From NCBI GenBank assembly GCA_017622815.1, contig JAGAQH010000042.1:62001-126000 (forward strand): a stretch of DNA of 64,000 nucleotides, given 5' to 3'. A program made the translations under genes and the position numbers. Below the pieces are notes generated by a model. It worked only from the letters and a program-made list of their open reading frames with translations. It had not been told where the DNA came from and searched no databases. This document shows, in pieces, positions 27,223-34,540 of the stretch (position 1 is its first letter; every line of letters starts with the position of its first letter). This DNA comes from Bacteroidaceae bacterium. Its GTDB lineage: Bacteria > Bacteroidota > Bacteroidia > Bacteroidales > Bacteroidaceae.

Positions 27223-27700
27223 ATCAACATGATTACACTGATTGTACGGAATTATTTTTATCGCACACAGAAAGCACGGATTTCACAGAATAACACTGAT
27301 ATATTATAGATTCCTATGGCTGACATTCAACGGTATCACTCAAACGAGTTTGGATGATCCTATTGTTTGTCATCCTTGAAGACAGGCCTTCGCAACAGTG
27401 TTGCTGGAATCTAATCAGAAAAAAACTCGTTTAAAGTCTTGTGCTATCTGTTGATTGTTTATATTTTCAACGCGATGACACTGATTATACGGAATTATTA
27501 TTATCGCACACAGAAGACACGGAAAGCACAGATTTTCACTGTTTCATTTTGATTTCCACAGAACGATTAGATTCCTGTGTATGCCCTTATATAGAAAACT
27601 ACAAATTCATTTGCATTTGTCTATAGAATTGCATACTGACGACAAATGTCTCGGTAACTATGTTGCTGGAATCTAATTGTGAATACAGAAAGACGTTGAT
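27223..27700 (+). repeat. 478-bp folded repeat, cassette order X then Y
   Basis: The element has a leader beginning ATCAACATGATTACACTG, cassette X (core 27307-27413 bounded by TAGATTCC and GGAATCTA), a linker, cassette Y (core 27567-27676 bounded by TTAGATTCC and GGAATCTAA) and a tail ending GAATACAGAAAGACGTTGAT. Both cores end in a GCAAC/GTTGC-type hairpin. Core Y contains a nested stem GTATGC, TATAG, ACAAAT with ATTTGT, CTATA, GCATAC. The element abuts the stop codon of the gene at 27700. A sister copy with the cassettes swapped lies at 33188-33665. Confidence 0.8.
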
Positions 27701-28353
27701 TATTTTTTTCTTTCTTCTGAAATATTCTGTAACTGCTGAGCAGTCTTTGCTTTGGGGGCTATGATATTATTGCCTCCGCAGATATTGTAGATGATGGTGG
27801 GGTCCTGGTGCTCCTTAAGGCTTTCTATGACATCGTGGTACTCCCGAGGAAACATCTTGCGGAGGAGGCATTTTACACGGGAGAGGTCGGCGCTGTGGTT
27901 TTCATTGAGGAATTCCTGAGCCAGGGATATCTGATTGAGACACTGAGCATCCAGGGCTTCTGACACATAAAACGGTTGTGGGGTGTGGCAAAGTGTCTCT
28001 ATCAGTTCCGGAAGTTCTGTCTTTATTTGCTCTACAACAGCATTAACAAGTTCCTTGTCTATACTTGTTTTTCTCTTGGCGGAAGAACGGGGAGCCGGAG
28101 AGCGTTGCGGTTTTCCCTCACTTGATTTCTTGCGTGCCCTGGCTGGTTTCTTCACTTGGGGCTCTGAAATCTGCTCTTTAAGCTCGGAGGTCAATGAGGC
28201 TGCAGGTGCCATGGGAAGGGACAAACTAAGGGATACAGTTGTATCGGATTCACGCTTTTGCTTCTTCTTTGGTTCTGCAAGGGGAAACAAATTCTTGTTC
28301 AGGATAGAGTTTATGGCAACAGCAATAAGGAGAGTGGCGGATTCTAAAAGCAT
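27700..28353 (-). CDS. Hypothetical protein with C-terminal GGNN-IAP motif
   Basis: This 217-residue protein is of unknown function. It has an N-terminal hydrophobic segment (MLLESATLLIAVAINSIL, possible membrane anchor), a long low-complexity basic and Ser/Pro-rich middle (about residues 28-100), and a folded C-terminal part. It ends YNICGGNNIIAPKAKTAQQL and a basic tail. The GGNN-I-IAP...A.Q signature is also present near the N-terminus of the protein encoded just upstream (28394-28927), suggesting a shared interaction module. The gene pair lies leftward between HU and the folded repeat. No enzyme motif is visible. Confidence 0.65.
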   Translation of the reverse strand: MLLESATLLIAVAINSILNKNLFPLAEPKKKQKRESDTTVSLSLSLPMAPAASLTSELKEQISEPQVKKPARARKKSSEGKPQRSPAPRSSAKRKTSIDKELVNAVVEQIKTELPELIETLCHTPQPFYVSEALDAQCLNQISLAQEFLNENHSADLSRVKCLLRKMFPREYHDVIESLKEHQDPTIIYNICGGNNIIAPKAKTAQQLQNISEERKK

Positions 28354-28393
28354 GTCACGTTATGAGGTTTCTAAATAGATATCTGCTAAAATG

Positions 28394-28927
28394 TTATCTG
28401 TTTCTTGGACGTCTGGCCAATGCGTCGTTTATGCGTTGGCGCACATTGCCTATGCTGGTACCCTTACTAATATTAGTGGCAAATGGCAGAAGCTGGCTGA
28501 TGAAGCGTTCCTTTACTATCTCCTCTACAGTGAGGCGCGGTTCCTGTTCTGCCATCTTTACGACTACCATGGCCAGTTCTGTGGCACTACGGCATTCCGC
28601 TATCTGGGCCAGATATTCCTGAAGCCTTACCTTATCTATATTTATGGAGAGTCGGGCTAGTTCGCCCAGTGCCTCTTCTTCAGCATCGGGAAGGGGGGAC
28701 ACGACCTCTGCCTGTTCGTATTGATTTGCCTTATTGTCGGCATTGGCATAGATCGTTTGGGTGGCGTTGGTGGAGTTTGGGGCAATCAGATTATTACCTC
28801 CGTGGATGTTGAATTCTACCTTACACATAATGGAGTCGTGTTTAAAGTCGTGTTTCATCTCGTTGATTGTTATGTTGAGGTAGTGTTTAAGGTCACACTT
28901 AATTTTGTTGATTTCACTTACGCCCAT
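28394..28927 (-). CDS. Hypothetical protein with N-terminal GGNN-IAP motif
   Basis: This 177-residue protein is of unknown function. After a possible leader it has VEFNIHGGNNLIAPNSTNAT, an acidic linker, then a helical C-terminal domain with EEIVKERFISQLLPFATNIS. The motif resembles short glycine/asparagine-rich strands placed before effector or adaptor domains in other Bacteroidetes proteins, but no named family was recognised. The start could instead be Met24 or Met34. It is 40 bases upstream of the second GGNN gene, with which it is probably co-transcribed. A near-consensus promoter (TAACTTTA) overlaps the first codon, which favours a downstream start. Confidence 0.6.
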   Translation of the reverse strand: MGVSEINKIKCDLKHYLNITINEMKHDFKHDSIMCKVEFNIHGGNNLIAPNSTNATQTIYANADNKANQYEQAEVVSPLPDAEEEALGELARLSINIDKVRLQEYLAQIAECRSATELAMVVVKMAEQEPRLTVEEIVKERFISQLLPFATNISKGTSIGNVRQRINDALARRPRNR

Positions 28928-29057
28928 AAAGTTAAAGCAGTCAGCATTAAACGTAAAATCTTATAAGTTTTTCCATCTGGACTATATGATTTATGAACGG
29001 ACTGTGAACAGTTTGTAAACGGTTGTGAATAGAATTGACTTTGGATTTCCTGCGACG

Positions 29058-29065
29058 TACCTTTG
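29058..29065 (+). promoter_or_regulatory. -7 promoter element of the HU-amidase group
   Basis: TACCTTTG is followed by GCATCG. It lies about 70 bases before the HU start. Confidence 0.55.
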
Positions 29066-29134
29066 CATCGTCGGGCGGTGAAGCAACGTTGCAAACCGTA
29101 AATACCAAGTCCCATACCGACGATGGGCAGATTT

Positions 29135-29632
29135 ATGATTAACTATTCTATTTTTCTGTGGAAGAATCCTCTGATTGACGATGCGGAGGAAAAGGCTTAC
29201 GCCAAAAACCAGGTGACTAAGGTGATGAGTTTTGATGAGTTTGTAGCGCACATTTCCTCGCATAACGGGGTATTCTCGCGCGGCACAGTGAAGGGAGTTG
29301 TCTCTGATACCTGTACGTGTCTGGTGGAACAATTACTGAACGGCAACAAGGTGAAGTTCGGTGAGCTGGGCACATTTGGAATCTCGTTGCAGTGTGAAGC
29401 TGCGGAATCTCTGGACAAGTTCTCGGCAAAGAACATCAAGGAGGTAAACATCTGCTTCTCCCCCGGTCCTGATTTCGAGAACCTGCGCTCGAAGGCAGAA
29501 TTCAAACTGGTTACCAGCCGTGCAACCCAAACAGCTTCGCTGAAGGCTCTGAAGGAAGGTGGTTCTGAGAACACCGGTGGAGAAGAGTCCAATGGCAACA
29601 ACAGCGGAAGCGGTGAAGGCAGCCTGGGCTAA
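29135..29632 (+). CDS. HU-family DNA-binding protein (HU-HIG type)
   Basis: This 165-residue Bacteroidales HU-like protein runs MINYSIFLWKNPLIDD, KNQVTKVMSFDEFVAHISSH, FSRGTVKGVVSDTCTCLVEQ and GNKVKFGELGTFGISLQCE. It is an HU fold with an extended glycine/asparagine/serine-rich C-terminal tail. HU-HIG proteins usually start MxINYSI, so the second ATG (29135) is preferred; an in-frame ATG exists at 29123. It is followed by a small membrane peptide and an amidase, the standard trio found beside Bacteroidales capsule loci and mobile regions. The specific DNA target is unknown. Confidence 0.88.
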   Translation: MINYSIFLWKNPLIDDAEEKAYAKNQVTKVMSFDEFVAHISSHNGVFSRGTVKGVVSDTCTCLVEQLLNGNKVKFGELGTFGISLQCEAAESLDKFSAKNIKEVNICFSPGPDFENLRSKAEFKLVTSRATQTASLKALKEGGSENTGGEESNGNNSGSGEGSLG

Positions 29633-29695
29633 TAACGACCATACTAAGAGCGATTCATGAAACTGATTCTATTCATCTATCTAAAAACAACTACC

Positions 29696-29791
29696 ATGAA
29701 ACCTAATTGGAAAAAGGTCCTGACGTATCTCATCCGCCTTGTAGAGTTACTGATTACCGGTGCTGCCGGTGGGGCGATGATGAATGTTTAA
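29696..29791 (+). CDS. Small membrane peptide of 31 residues ('smalltalk'-like)
   Basis: The short frame encodes MKPNWKKVLTYLIRLVELLI followed by TGAAGGAMMNV: a basic N-terminus and one hydrophobic helix ending in small residues. Such roughly 30-residue peptides between HU-HIG and the amidase gene are a recurrent Bacteroidales arrangement, named smalltalk protein in some annotations. An in-frame ATG at 29657 would add 13 residues. The location suggests a holin-like or signalling partner of the amidase, but this is not established. Confidence 0.65.
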   Translation: MKPNWKKVLTYLIRLVELLITGAAGGAMMNV

Positions 29792-29798
29792 TCAAACT

Positions 29799-29952
29799 CG
29801 ATTCATTAGACTGTTACGCGCCAATGAAGCCATATTCTTATCATCTGTTCCGTTGCTTCTCGGTTACAATGGAACCCCATTGCGCCATCAAAGCAGCAAA
29901 ACATCTGTTGAAAGATAATGGTTATTATCATCATAACGCTAATGATTGATTT
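29799..29952. repeat. Folded repeat, GTTACG/CATAAC type, copy 1
   Basis: Nested arms CATTAG (29804-29809) with CTAATG (29939-29944) and GTTACG (29813-29818) with CATAAC (29932-29937) have unpaired bases ACT and G at the same places as in copy 2 (48690-48795). The loop carries a CAATGG/CCATTG hairpin. It fills the gap between the small peptide and the amidase. Confidence 0.6.
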
Positions 29953-30015
29953 AGGCTTAACAAACTGAGAGAAGACTGACGCTGAATAGCAGTCTGGAAC
30001 TAATTACCTGAAGTG

Positions 30016-30043
30016 TAGCGGACACGGCGTGCCGTGTCCCTAC
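30016..30043. repeat. REP-like palindrome GGACACGGC/GCCGTGTCC
   Basis: Nine-bp perfect arms (30020-30028, 30031-30039) with a GT loop are extended by GTAG/CTAC across a C-C mismatch. Palindromes of the type GGGACACGGC occur dispersed in many bacteria. Confidence 0.65.
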
Positions 30044-30064
30044 CTGATAAACACAATTATTCTG

Positions 30065-30469
30065 ATGAGAAAGATTACACTTATTATTGTACATTGCTCC
30101 GCAAATCGTGAAGGGAGCAAACTGAGGATGGCTGACATTGATCGCTATCATCGTTCCTTAGGTTGGAAGGGGTGCGGATATCACTATGTGATTCCTACGG
30201 ACGGAACAATAGAAGCAGGACGAGCGGAGGAAAGGATTGGCGCTCACTGCAGGAACCATAACCGTCATTCCATAGGAGTATGCTATATAGGTGGACTCGC
30301 TGCAGACGGAGTTACTCCCAAGGATACCAGAACGAGGGCACAGAAACTGGCATTAAAGAGATTGCTGGAAGACCTGCATCAACGTTATCCAAAGGCCTTG
30401 ATTCTCGGACATTGTGACTTGGAACCTATGAAACCGGATTGTCCCGGATTTAAGGTCTCGGGAGGTTAA
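30065..30469 (+). CDS. N-acetylmuramoyl-L-alanine amidase (amidase_2, phage-lysin-like)
   Basis: This 134-residue zinc amidase has ITLIIVHCSANREGSKLRMA, GWKGCGYHYVIPTDGTIEAG, GAHCRNHNRHSIGVCYIGGL and ILGHCDLEPMKPDCPGF. The zinc ligands are the His of IVHC, the His of GHCD and a Cys or Asp in the last motif. It cleaves the bond between MurNAc and L-Ala in peptidoglycan. ATG 30065 (MRKITL) is chosen over an upstream in-frame ATG at 30029, because family members begin at the first beta-strand. It has no signal peptide. It is short for the family at the C-terminus (ends KVSGG), which is common in this HU-associated group. Confidence 0.85.
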   Translation: MRKITLIIVHCSANREGSKLRMADIDRYHRSLGWKGCGYHYVIPTDGTIEAGRAEERIGAHCRNHNRHSIGVCYIGGLAADGVTPKDTRTRAQKLALKRLLEDLHQRYPKALILGHCDLEPMKPDCPGFKVSGG

Positions 30470-30570
30470 TACTGATAACAGAAGGGAGAGGCAATGTGTG
30501 ATGAACGGTTAGAGATATTTGCAAGATTATCAAGCAATGCTATTGATTAGTGAGGCATCAGGAAGATTAC

Positions 30571-30602
30571 GAGGTTGGGGGAACGTGATGCCCCCCAGCC
30601 TC
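30571..30602. terminator. Bidirectional terminator between amidase and wecC
   Basis: GAGGTTGGGGG pairs with CCCCCCAGCCTC across a 9-10 base loop, with one G-U pair. It sits between the convergent amidase and wecC genes. Confidence 0.6.
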
Positions 30603-30662
30603 ATAAATGTGATTTGGGCCTATAACTAGTTCTCTATGCGCACTTCGTTCAAATTTATACCC

Positions 30663-31868
30663 CTACTTCTTATATATTCCGCAGAAGTCCAGGATTACCT
30701 TGTTCTCATCGTAGGGCAGAGTCTTGAACTGGTCGTGGGCAGTGAGCATAACAACGATGTCAGCCTTATCGTATGCTTCCTGATATGGTGTGAGTTTGAA
30801 GGTATTGTGCTCTTCTACATTCGGTTCAACAATAAGAATCTCTGCATTATTGCACATCTGCATTACCTTGCCTACAATAGTCTTGGAGGGAGACTCGCGA
30901 AGGTCGTCAATATTGGGTTTAAATGCCAAGCCCATCATGGCAACAACGGGCTTGCGGCTATGCTTAAGTTCGTATTCCAACATAGTGCTCTTAACCTTTT
31001 CTGCACACCAGAAACTCTTGTAGTTGTTGATGTTGCGGGCTGTGGCGATAATCTTGCTCTCAGCAGGATAGTCGGCTGTGATGAAATAGGGGTCAACTGC
31101 AATGCAACGTCCACCTACGCCACAGCCTGGTTGCAGGATGTTTACACGGGGATGCTTGTTGGCAAGGTTGATGAGTTCCCATACGTTGATACCTGCCTTA
31201 TCACAGATAAGTGAAAGCTCGTTGGCAAACGCAATCTGTACGTCACGGCTTGAGTTCTCGGTAAGTTTACACATCTCAGCAGTACGGCTGTTGGTCTTGT
31301 GCAACTGTCCCTGAACGAACTGTGAATAGAACTCTATAGCCTTGTCTGTAGATTCGGGATTCATACCACCGATAACACGATCGTTGTGTACAAGTTCATA
31401 TATAACGTTGCCAGGCAATACACGTTCGGGGCAGTATGCAATGTATATCTTGTCTTTAAGTTCGGGACGTTCTGTGAAGATGATGTTTGCCATCATCTCT
31501 GTTGTACCTACAGGTGATGTTGACTCAATGACATAGAGGTCGCCTTCCTTCAAGAGGGGAAGGACTGCACGGGTAGCAGCCTCTACGTAAGAAACGTCAG
31601 GTTCGTGGTCACCCTTGAAGGGTGTGGGGACTACCATGAAATAGGCATCACACTCTTGTGGAGTGGTATATGCCTTGAACTTACCTGCAGCGATAACTTC
31701 CTGCAGCATTTCCTCCATTCCGGGTTCAATGATGTGCAGGATTCCCTGATTTGTTTTCTCTACTACCTTGGCATTAATGTCTACACCTATAACATCAACT
31801 CCGTGCTTTGCCGCGATAATTGCTGTGGGAAGGCCTATGTAGCCCAAACCCATAAAACATGCTTTCAT
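30663..31868 (-). CDS. wecC: UDP-N-acetyl-D-mannosamine dehydrogenase
   Basis: This 401-residue nucleotide-sugar dehydrogenase oxidises UDP-ManNAc to UDP-ManNAcA with NAD. Seen are the NAD motif FMGLGYIGLPTAIIAAKHGV, VPTPFKGDHEPDVSYVEAAT, the catalytic Cys in QPGCGVGGRCIAVDPYFITA (about residue 258), and GLAFKPNIDDLRESPS. Lys and Arg of the active site are in place. The length is as expected for WecC. It is 19 bases after wecB. It is distinct from the TviB-type enzyme at 19.4 kb, so the locus can make two different aminouronic acids. Confidence 0.93.
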   Translation of the reverse strand: MKACFMGLGYIGLPTAIIAAKHGVDVIGVDINAKVVEKTNQGILHIIEPGMEEMLQEVIAAGKFKAYTTPQECDAYFMVVPTPFKGDHEPDVSYVEAATRAVLPLLKEGDLYVIESTSPVGTTEMMANIIFTERPELKDKIYIAYCPERVLPGNVIYELVHNDRVIGGMNPESTDKAIEFYSQFVQGQLHKTNSRTAEMCKLTENSSRDVQIAFANELSLICDKAGINVWELINLANKHPRVNILQPGCGVGGRCIAVDPYFITADYPAESKIIATARNINNYKSFWCAEKVKSTMLEYELKHSRKPVVAMMGLAFKPNIDDLRESPSKTIVGKVMQMCNNAEILIVEPNVEEHNTFKLTPYQEAYDKADIVVMLTAHDQFKTLPYDENKVILDFCGIYKK

Positions 31869-31887
31869 ATTATAATATTTTAATTGA

Positions 31888-33039
31888 TTATTTCAGTGCT
31901 TCTGCAATTCTTCCACAAGCCAAGCCATCTCCATAGGGATTAACTGCCTTGCTCATTGTATCGTAATGGGCTTGGTCATCAAGCAACAAGGACACTTCGT
32001 TGACAATCTTGTCATAGTCTGTACCTACAAGTTTTACTGTTCCTGCCTCCAATGCCTCGGGACGCTCGGTGGTATCTCGCATAACCAAGACTGGTTTGCC
32101 AAGACCTGGTGCTTCCTCCTGTATGCCACCGCTGTCGGTGAGCACTATGTTGCTCTTTTCCATGAGGTAAACGAATGAGAGGTATTCAAGAGGTTCTATG
32201 AAGAACATATTGCCCAGATTACTCAAATCTTCTCCAAAGACTTCATGAATAGGTTTGCGTACATTAGGATTGAGGTGCATGGGATATACAAAATCAACAT
32301 CAGGGTATTTCTGTGTGAGATCACGTATTGCAGTGCACATGTTTATGAAGCCGTCACCAAAGTTCTCGCGACGGTGACCTGTGATAAGGACAAGCTTCTT
32401 TCCATCTGCAAGGCGCGTGATGTCGTAGCCAGCTTGTGCAAGAAGGTTCTGCAATTCTTCATTAAGAACCTTGTCTTCCTTAATCTTGTTTACCACCCAA
32501 TAAAGTGCGTCAATTACAGTATTGCCTGTAACTGTGATGCATTTCTCTGCCACAGCCTCACGCAAAAGGTTGGATTTGCTCAATGGGGTTGGTGCAAAGT
32601 TATATGTTGCTATACGGCCTGTTATCTGACGGTTCATTTCCTCTGGCCAAGGACTGTAGATATTGTGGGTACGCAGACCTGCCTCAACATGGCCTACAGG
32701 TATCTGCTGATAAAAAGCGGCAAGGGCTGCAGCCGTGCTCGTTGTTGTATCTCCATGAACAAGTACCACATCGGGCTGTGATTCCTTCAGTACATCACGC
32801 ATGCCAGTAAGCACTCGGGCTGTAACATCATATAAGTCCTGACCTTGCTTCATGATATTCAGATCATAATCCGGTATTATCCCAAACAACTGCAGTACCT
32901 GGTCAAGCATCTGGCGATGCTGGCCTGTTACGCACACTATGGTTTTAAATGTCTCTGGATACTTCTGGAACTCCTTTACAAGAGGGGCCATCTTGATGGC
33001 CTCAGGACGAGTTCCGAAAACGAGCATTACATTTTTCAT
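31888..33039 (-). CDS. wecB: UDP-N-acetylglucosamine 2-epimerase (non-hydrolysing)
   Basis: This 383-residue GT-B-like epimerase converts UDP-GlcNAc to UDP-ManNAc. Hallmarks are FGTRPEAIKMAPLVKEF, VHGDTTTSTAAALAAFY, HVEAGLRTHNIYSPWPEEMN, ITGHRRENFGDGF and LTDSGGIQEEAPGLGKPVLV followed by RDTTERPEA. All expected substrate-binding residues appear intact. It is upstream of wecC in the same transcript. The 692-base gap to the next upstream gene (upxY) is mostly the folded repeat at 33188-33665. Confidence 0.95.
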   Translation of the reverse strand: MKNVMLVFGTRPEAIKMAPLVKEFQKYPETFKTIVCVTGQHRQMLDQVLQLFGIIPDYDLNIMKQGQDLYDVTARVLTGMRDVLKESQPDVVLVHGDTTTSTAAALAAFYQQIPVGHVEAGLRTHNIYSPWPEEMNRQITGRIATYNFAPTPLSKSNLLREAVAEKCITVTGNTVIDALYWVVNKIKEDKVLNEELQNLLAQAGYDITRLADGKKLVLITGHRRENFGDGFINMCTAIRDLTQKYPDVDFVYPMHLNPNVRKPIHEVFGEDLSNLGNMFFIEPLEYLSFVYLMEKSNIVLTDSGGIQEEAPGLGKPVLVMRDTTERPEALEAGTVKLVGTDYDKIVNEVSLLLDDQAHYDTMSKAVNPYGDGLACGRIAEALK

Positions 33040-33187
33040 AAACTTTTAATATTTGCTATTTGTTTAGACATTTAACGAATGAGAAACGGAAAGGAAATGC
33101 TTCGGGTTTCACGAGTTAATTTCTATCAACACGATGACACTGATTTCGGTCTAAGGTCACGTGGTATCTCGTTGAATGTTTAAATAC

Positions 33188-33665
33188 ATCAACATGATTA
33201 CACTGATTGTACGGAATTATTATTATCGCACACAGAGGGCACGGAAAGCACAGATTTTCACTGTTTCATTTTGATTCCCACGGAACGATCTGATTCCTGT
33301 GTATGCCCTTATATAGAAAACTACAAATTCATTTGCATTTGTCTATAGAATTGCATACTGACGACAAATGTCTCGGCAACTATGTTGCTGGAATCTAATC
33401 AGAAAAAATCGTTTAAAGTCACTTCTAAATTCTTGTTGATTATCTTATCTTCAACGCGATGACACTGATTTTACGGAATTATTTTTATCGCACACAGAAG
33501 GCACGGAAAGCACAGAATAACACTGATATATTATAGATTCCTATGGCTGACATTCAATGGTATCACTCAAACGAGTTTGGATGATCCTATTGGCTATCAT
33601 CCTTGAAGACAGGTCTTCGCAACTGTGTTGCTGGAATCTAGTTGGGAATACAGAAAGACGTTGAT
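33188..33665 (+). repeat. 478-bp folded repeat, cassette order Y then X
   Basis: This has the same leader, linker and tail as the copy at 27223-27700 and exactly the same length, but cassette Y (core about 33289-33398) comes first and X (core 33534-33640) second. Core X folds into consecutive hairpins ACTC/GAGT, GGATGAT/ATCATCC, GAAGAC/GTCTTC and GCAAC/GTTGC, closed by TAGATTCC/GGAATCTA. In core Y the left end is reduced to TGATTCC. No open reading frame is present. Confidence 0.8.
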
Positions 33666-33731
33666 AGTTTATCGTTTAACGAGGATAGAGTGTAAGGAGG
33701 GTATAGATGGTAAGGGGCTGGGAGTTATGAA

Positions 33732-34292
33732 CTAAGCGTTAAGGGGTTCCAACTGGTGTTTGGGAATGTATGTGGTGGCATAGGAGATGATGCCGGGGAT
33801 GGTGACAACGACACGAGTTTGGGTGTGGATGCGTGCAACACGGCCTATGACTCCTTTGAAAGGGCCGTCGGTGATGCGGACGGGAGCACCGGGACGGTAG
33901 TGTATCTCGGCATCGGTGACAGAATAGGATTGGGGCATGCCCACATTGACAAGGCGAATGAGGTTGTCCATGTCTTCCTCGGGAACGGTGATGGGGGTAT
34001 CTGGAGCGGTGAGTGAGGAGCGGTGAGAGGTGAGAGAAAGATGCTGGATGACTTCTGACTGGTGCACAAATTGGGTGGTGGTGTTCTTTATGATGTTATG
34101 GATGTTGTCGTAGGTGCCGTACACAAAGAGCAGGTCCGGACGTGATGGAACCTGCTGCCACACCTTGTCCTGTCCTATGGTCATAGCACGGTATTCCGTG
34201 GGGACGAACACGCGCAGACCTTTACTCTGCATGAGTTCGCCAAGTTCTGTGGCATTGGCAGATGGGGTGCGGAGAATGTACCAGCGGTGCAT
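33732..34292 (-). CDS. UpxY-family transcription antiterminator (second)
   Basis: This 186-residue NusG-like protein has an NGN domain starting RWYILRTPSANATELGELMQ, then KGLRVFVPTEYRAM and PDLLFVYGTYDNI. The C-terminal KOW domain has PGAPVRITDGPFKGVIGRVA and VVVTIPGIISYATTYIP. UpxY proteins bind polymerase at capsule promoters and suppress premature termination in the 5' leader of their own locus. It is the second of two adjacent upxY-like genes; a 248-base leader with hairpins and three direct repeats separates them. Its target is probably the downstream wecBC/capsule genes. Confidence 0.88.
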   Translation of the reverse strand: MHRWYILRTPSANATELGELMQSKGLRVFVPTEYRAMTIGQDKVWQQVPSRPDLLFVYGTYDNIHNIIKNTTTQFVHQSEVIQHLSLTSHRSSLTAPDTPITVPEEDMDNLIRLVNVGMPQSYSVTDAEIHYRPGAPVRITDGPFKGVIGRVARIHTQTRVVVTIPGIISYATTYIPKHQLEPLNA

Positions 34293-34342
34293 GTTGTAAA
34301 AGGAACAGGATTGGGGTTATAAGTATTTGGTATACATCCTTT

Positions 34343-34440
34343 GCTTTAGCCTACGTTAAACTGTTCATAGACCACTTCGCTTTACCCAACGTTAAATAGT
34401 TTACAGCCCCCCTCCGCTTCGCTTTACCCAACGTTAAACT
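34343..34440. repeat. Three 20-bp direct repeats between the two upxY genes
   Basis: GCTTTAGCCTACGTTAAACT (34343-34362), GCTTTACCCAACGTTAAATA (34379-34398) and GCTTTACCCAACGTTAAACT (34421-34440) repeat with centre spacings of 36 and 42 bases. Confidence 0.75.
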
Positions 34441-34453
34441 GGAGAGTTTAACC

Positions 34454-34530
34454 CTCAGAGGACACAGAATGACATTTAGTCATTCCTCTAAAGAGTCTCT
34501 TCGCCCTCTGACTCAGAGGGACGAAGTAGA
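34454..34530 (-). promoter_or_regulatory. Structured leader of the second upxY gene
   Basis: Two hairpins, GAATGAC/GTCATTC (around 34466-34486) and CCCTCTG/CAGAGGG (34505-34521), lie just after the first upxY stop. Leader terminators of this sort are what UpxY proteins overcome in studied capsule loci. Confidence 0.45.
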
Positions 34531-34540
34531 TGTGGAGGAG

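Noticed and set aside
27223-27700. Folded repeat as a miniature inverted-repeat transposon with target duplication
   Set aside because: Inverted ends are present, but no clear target-site duplication flanks the cores and no matching transposase was seen, so the class is left open.
29707-29949. 80-codon plus-strand frame after the HU gene
   Set aside because: It overlaps the small membrane peptide in another frame and then runs through a folded repeat; the composition is not protein-like.
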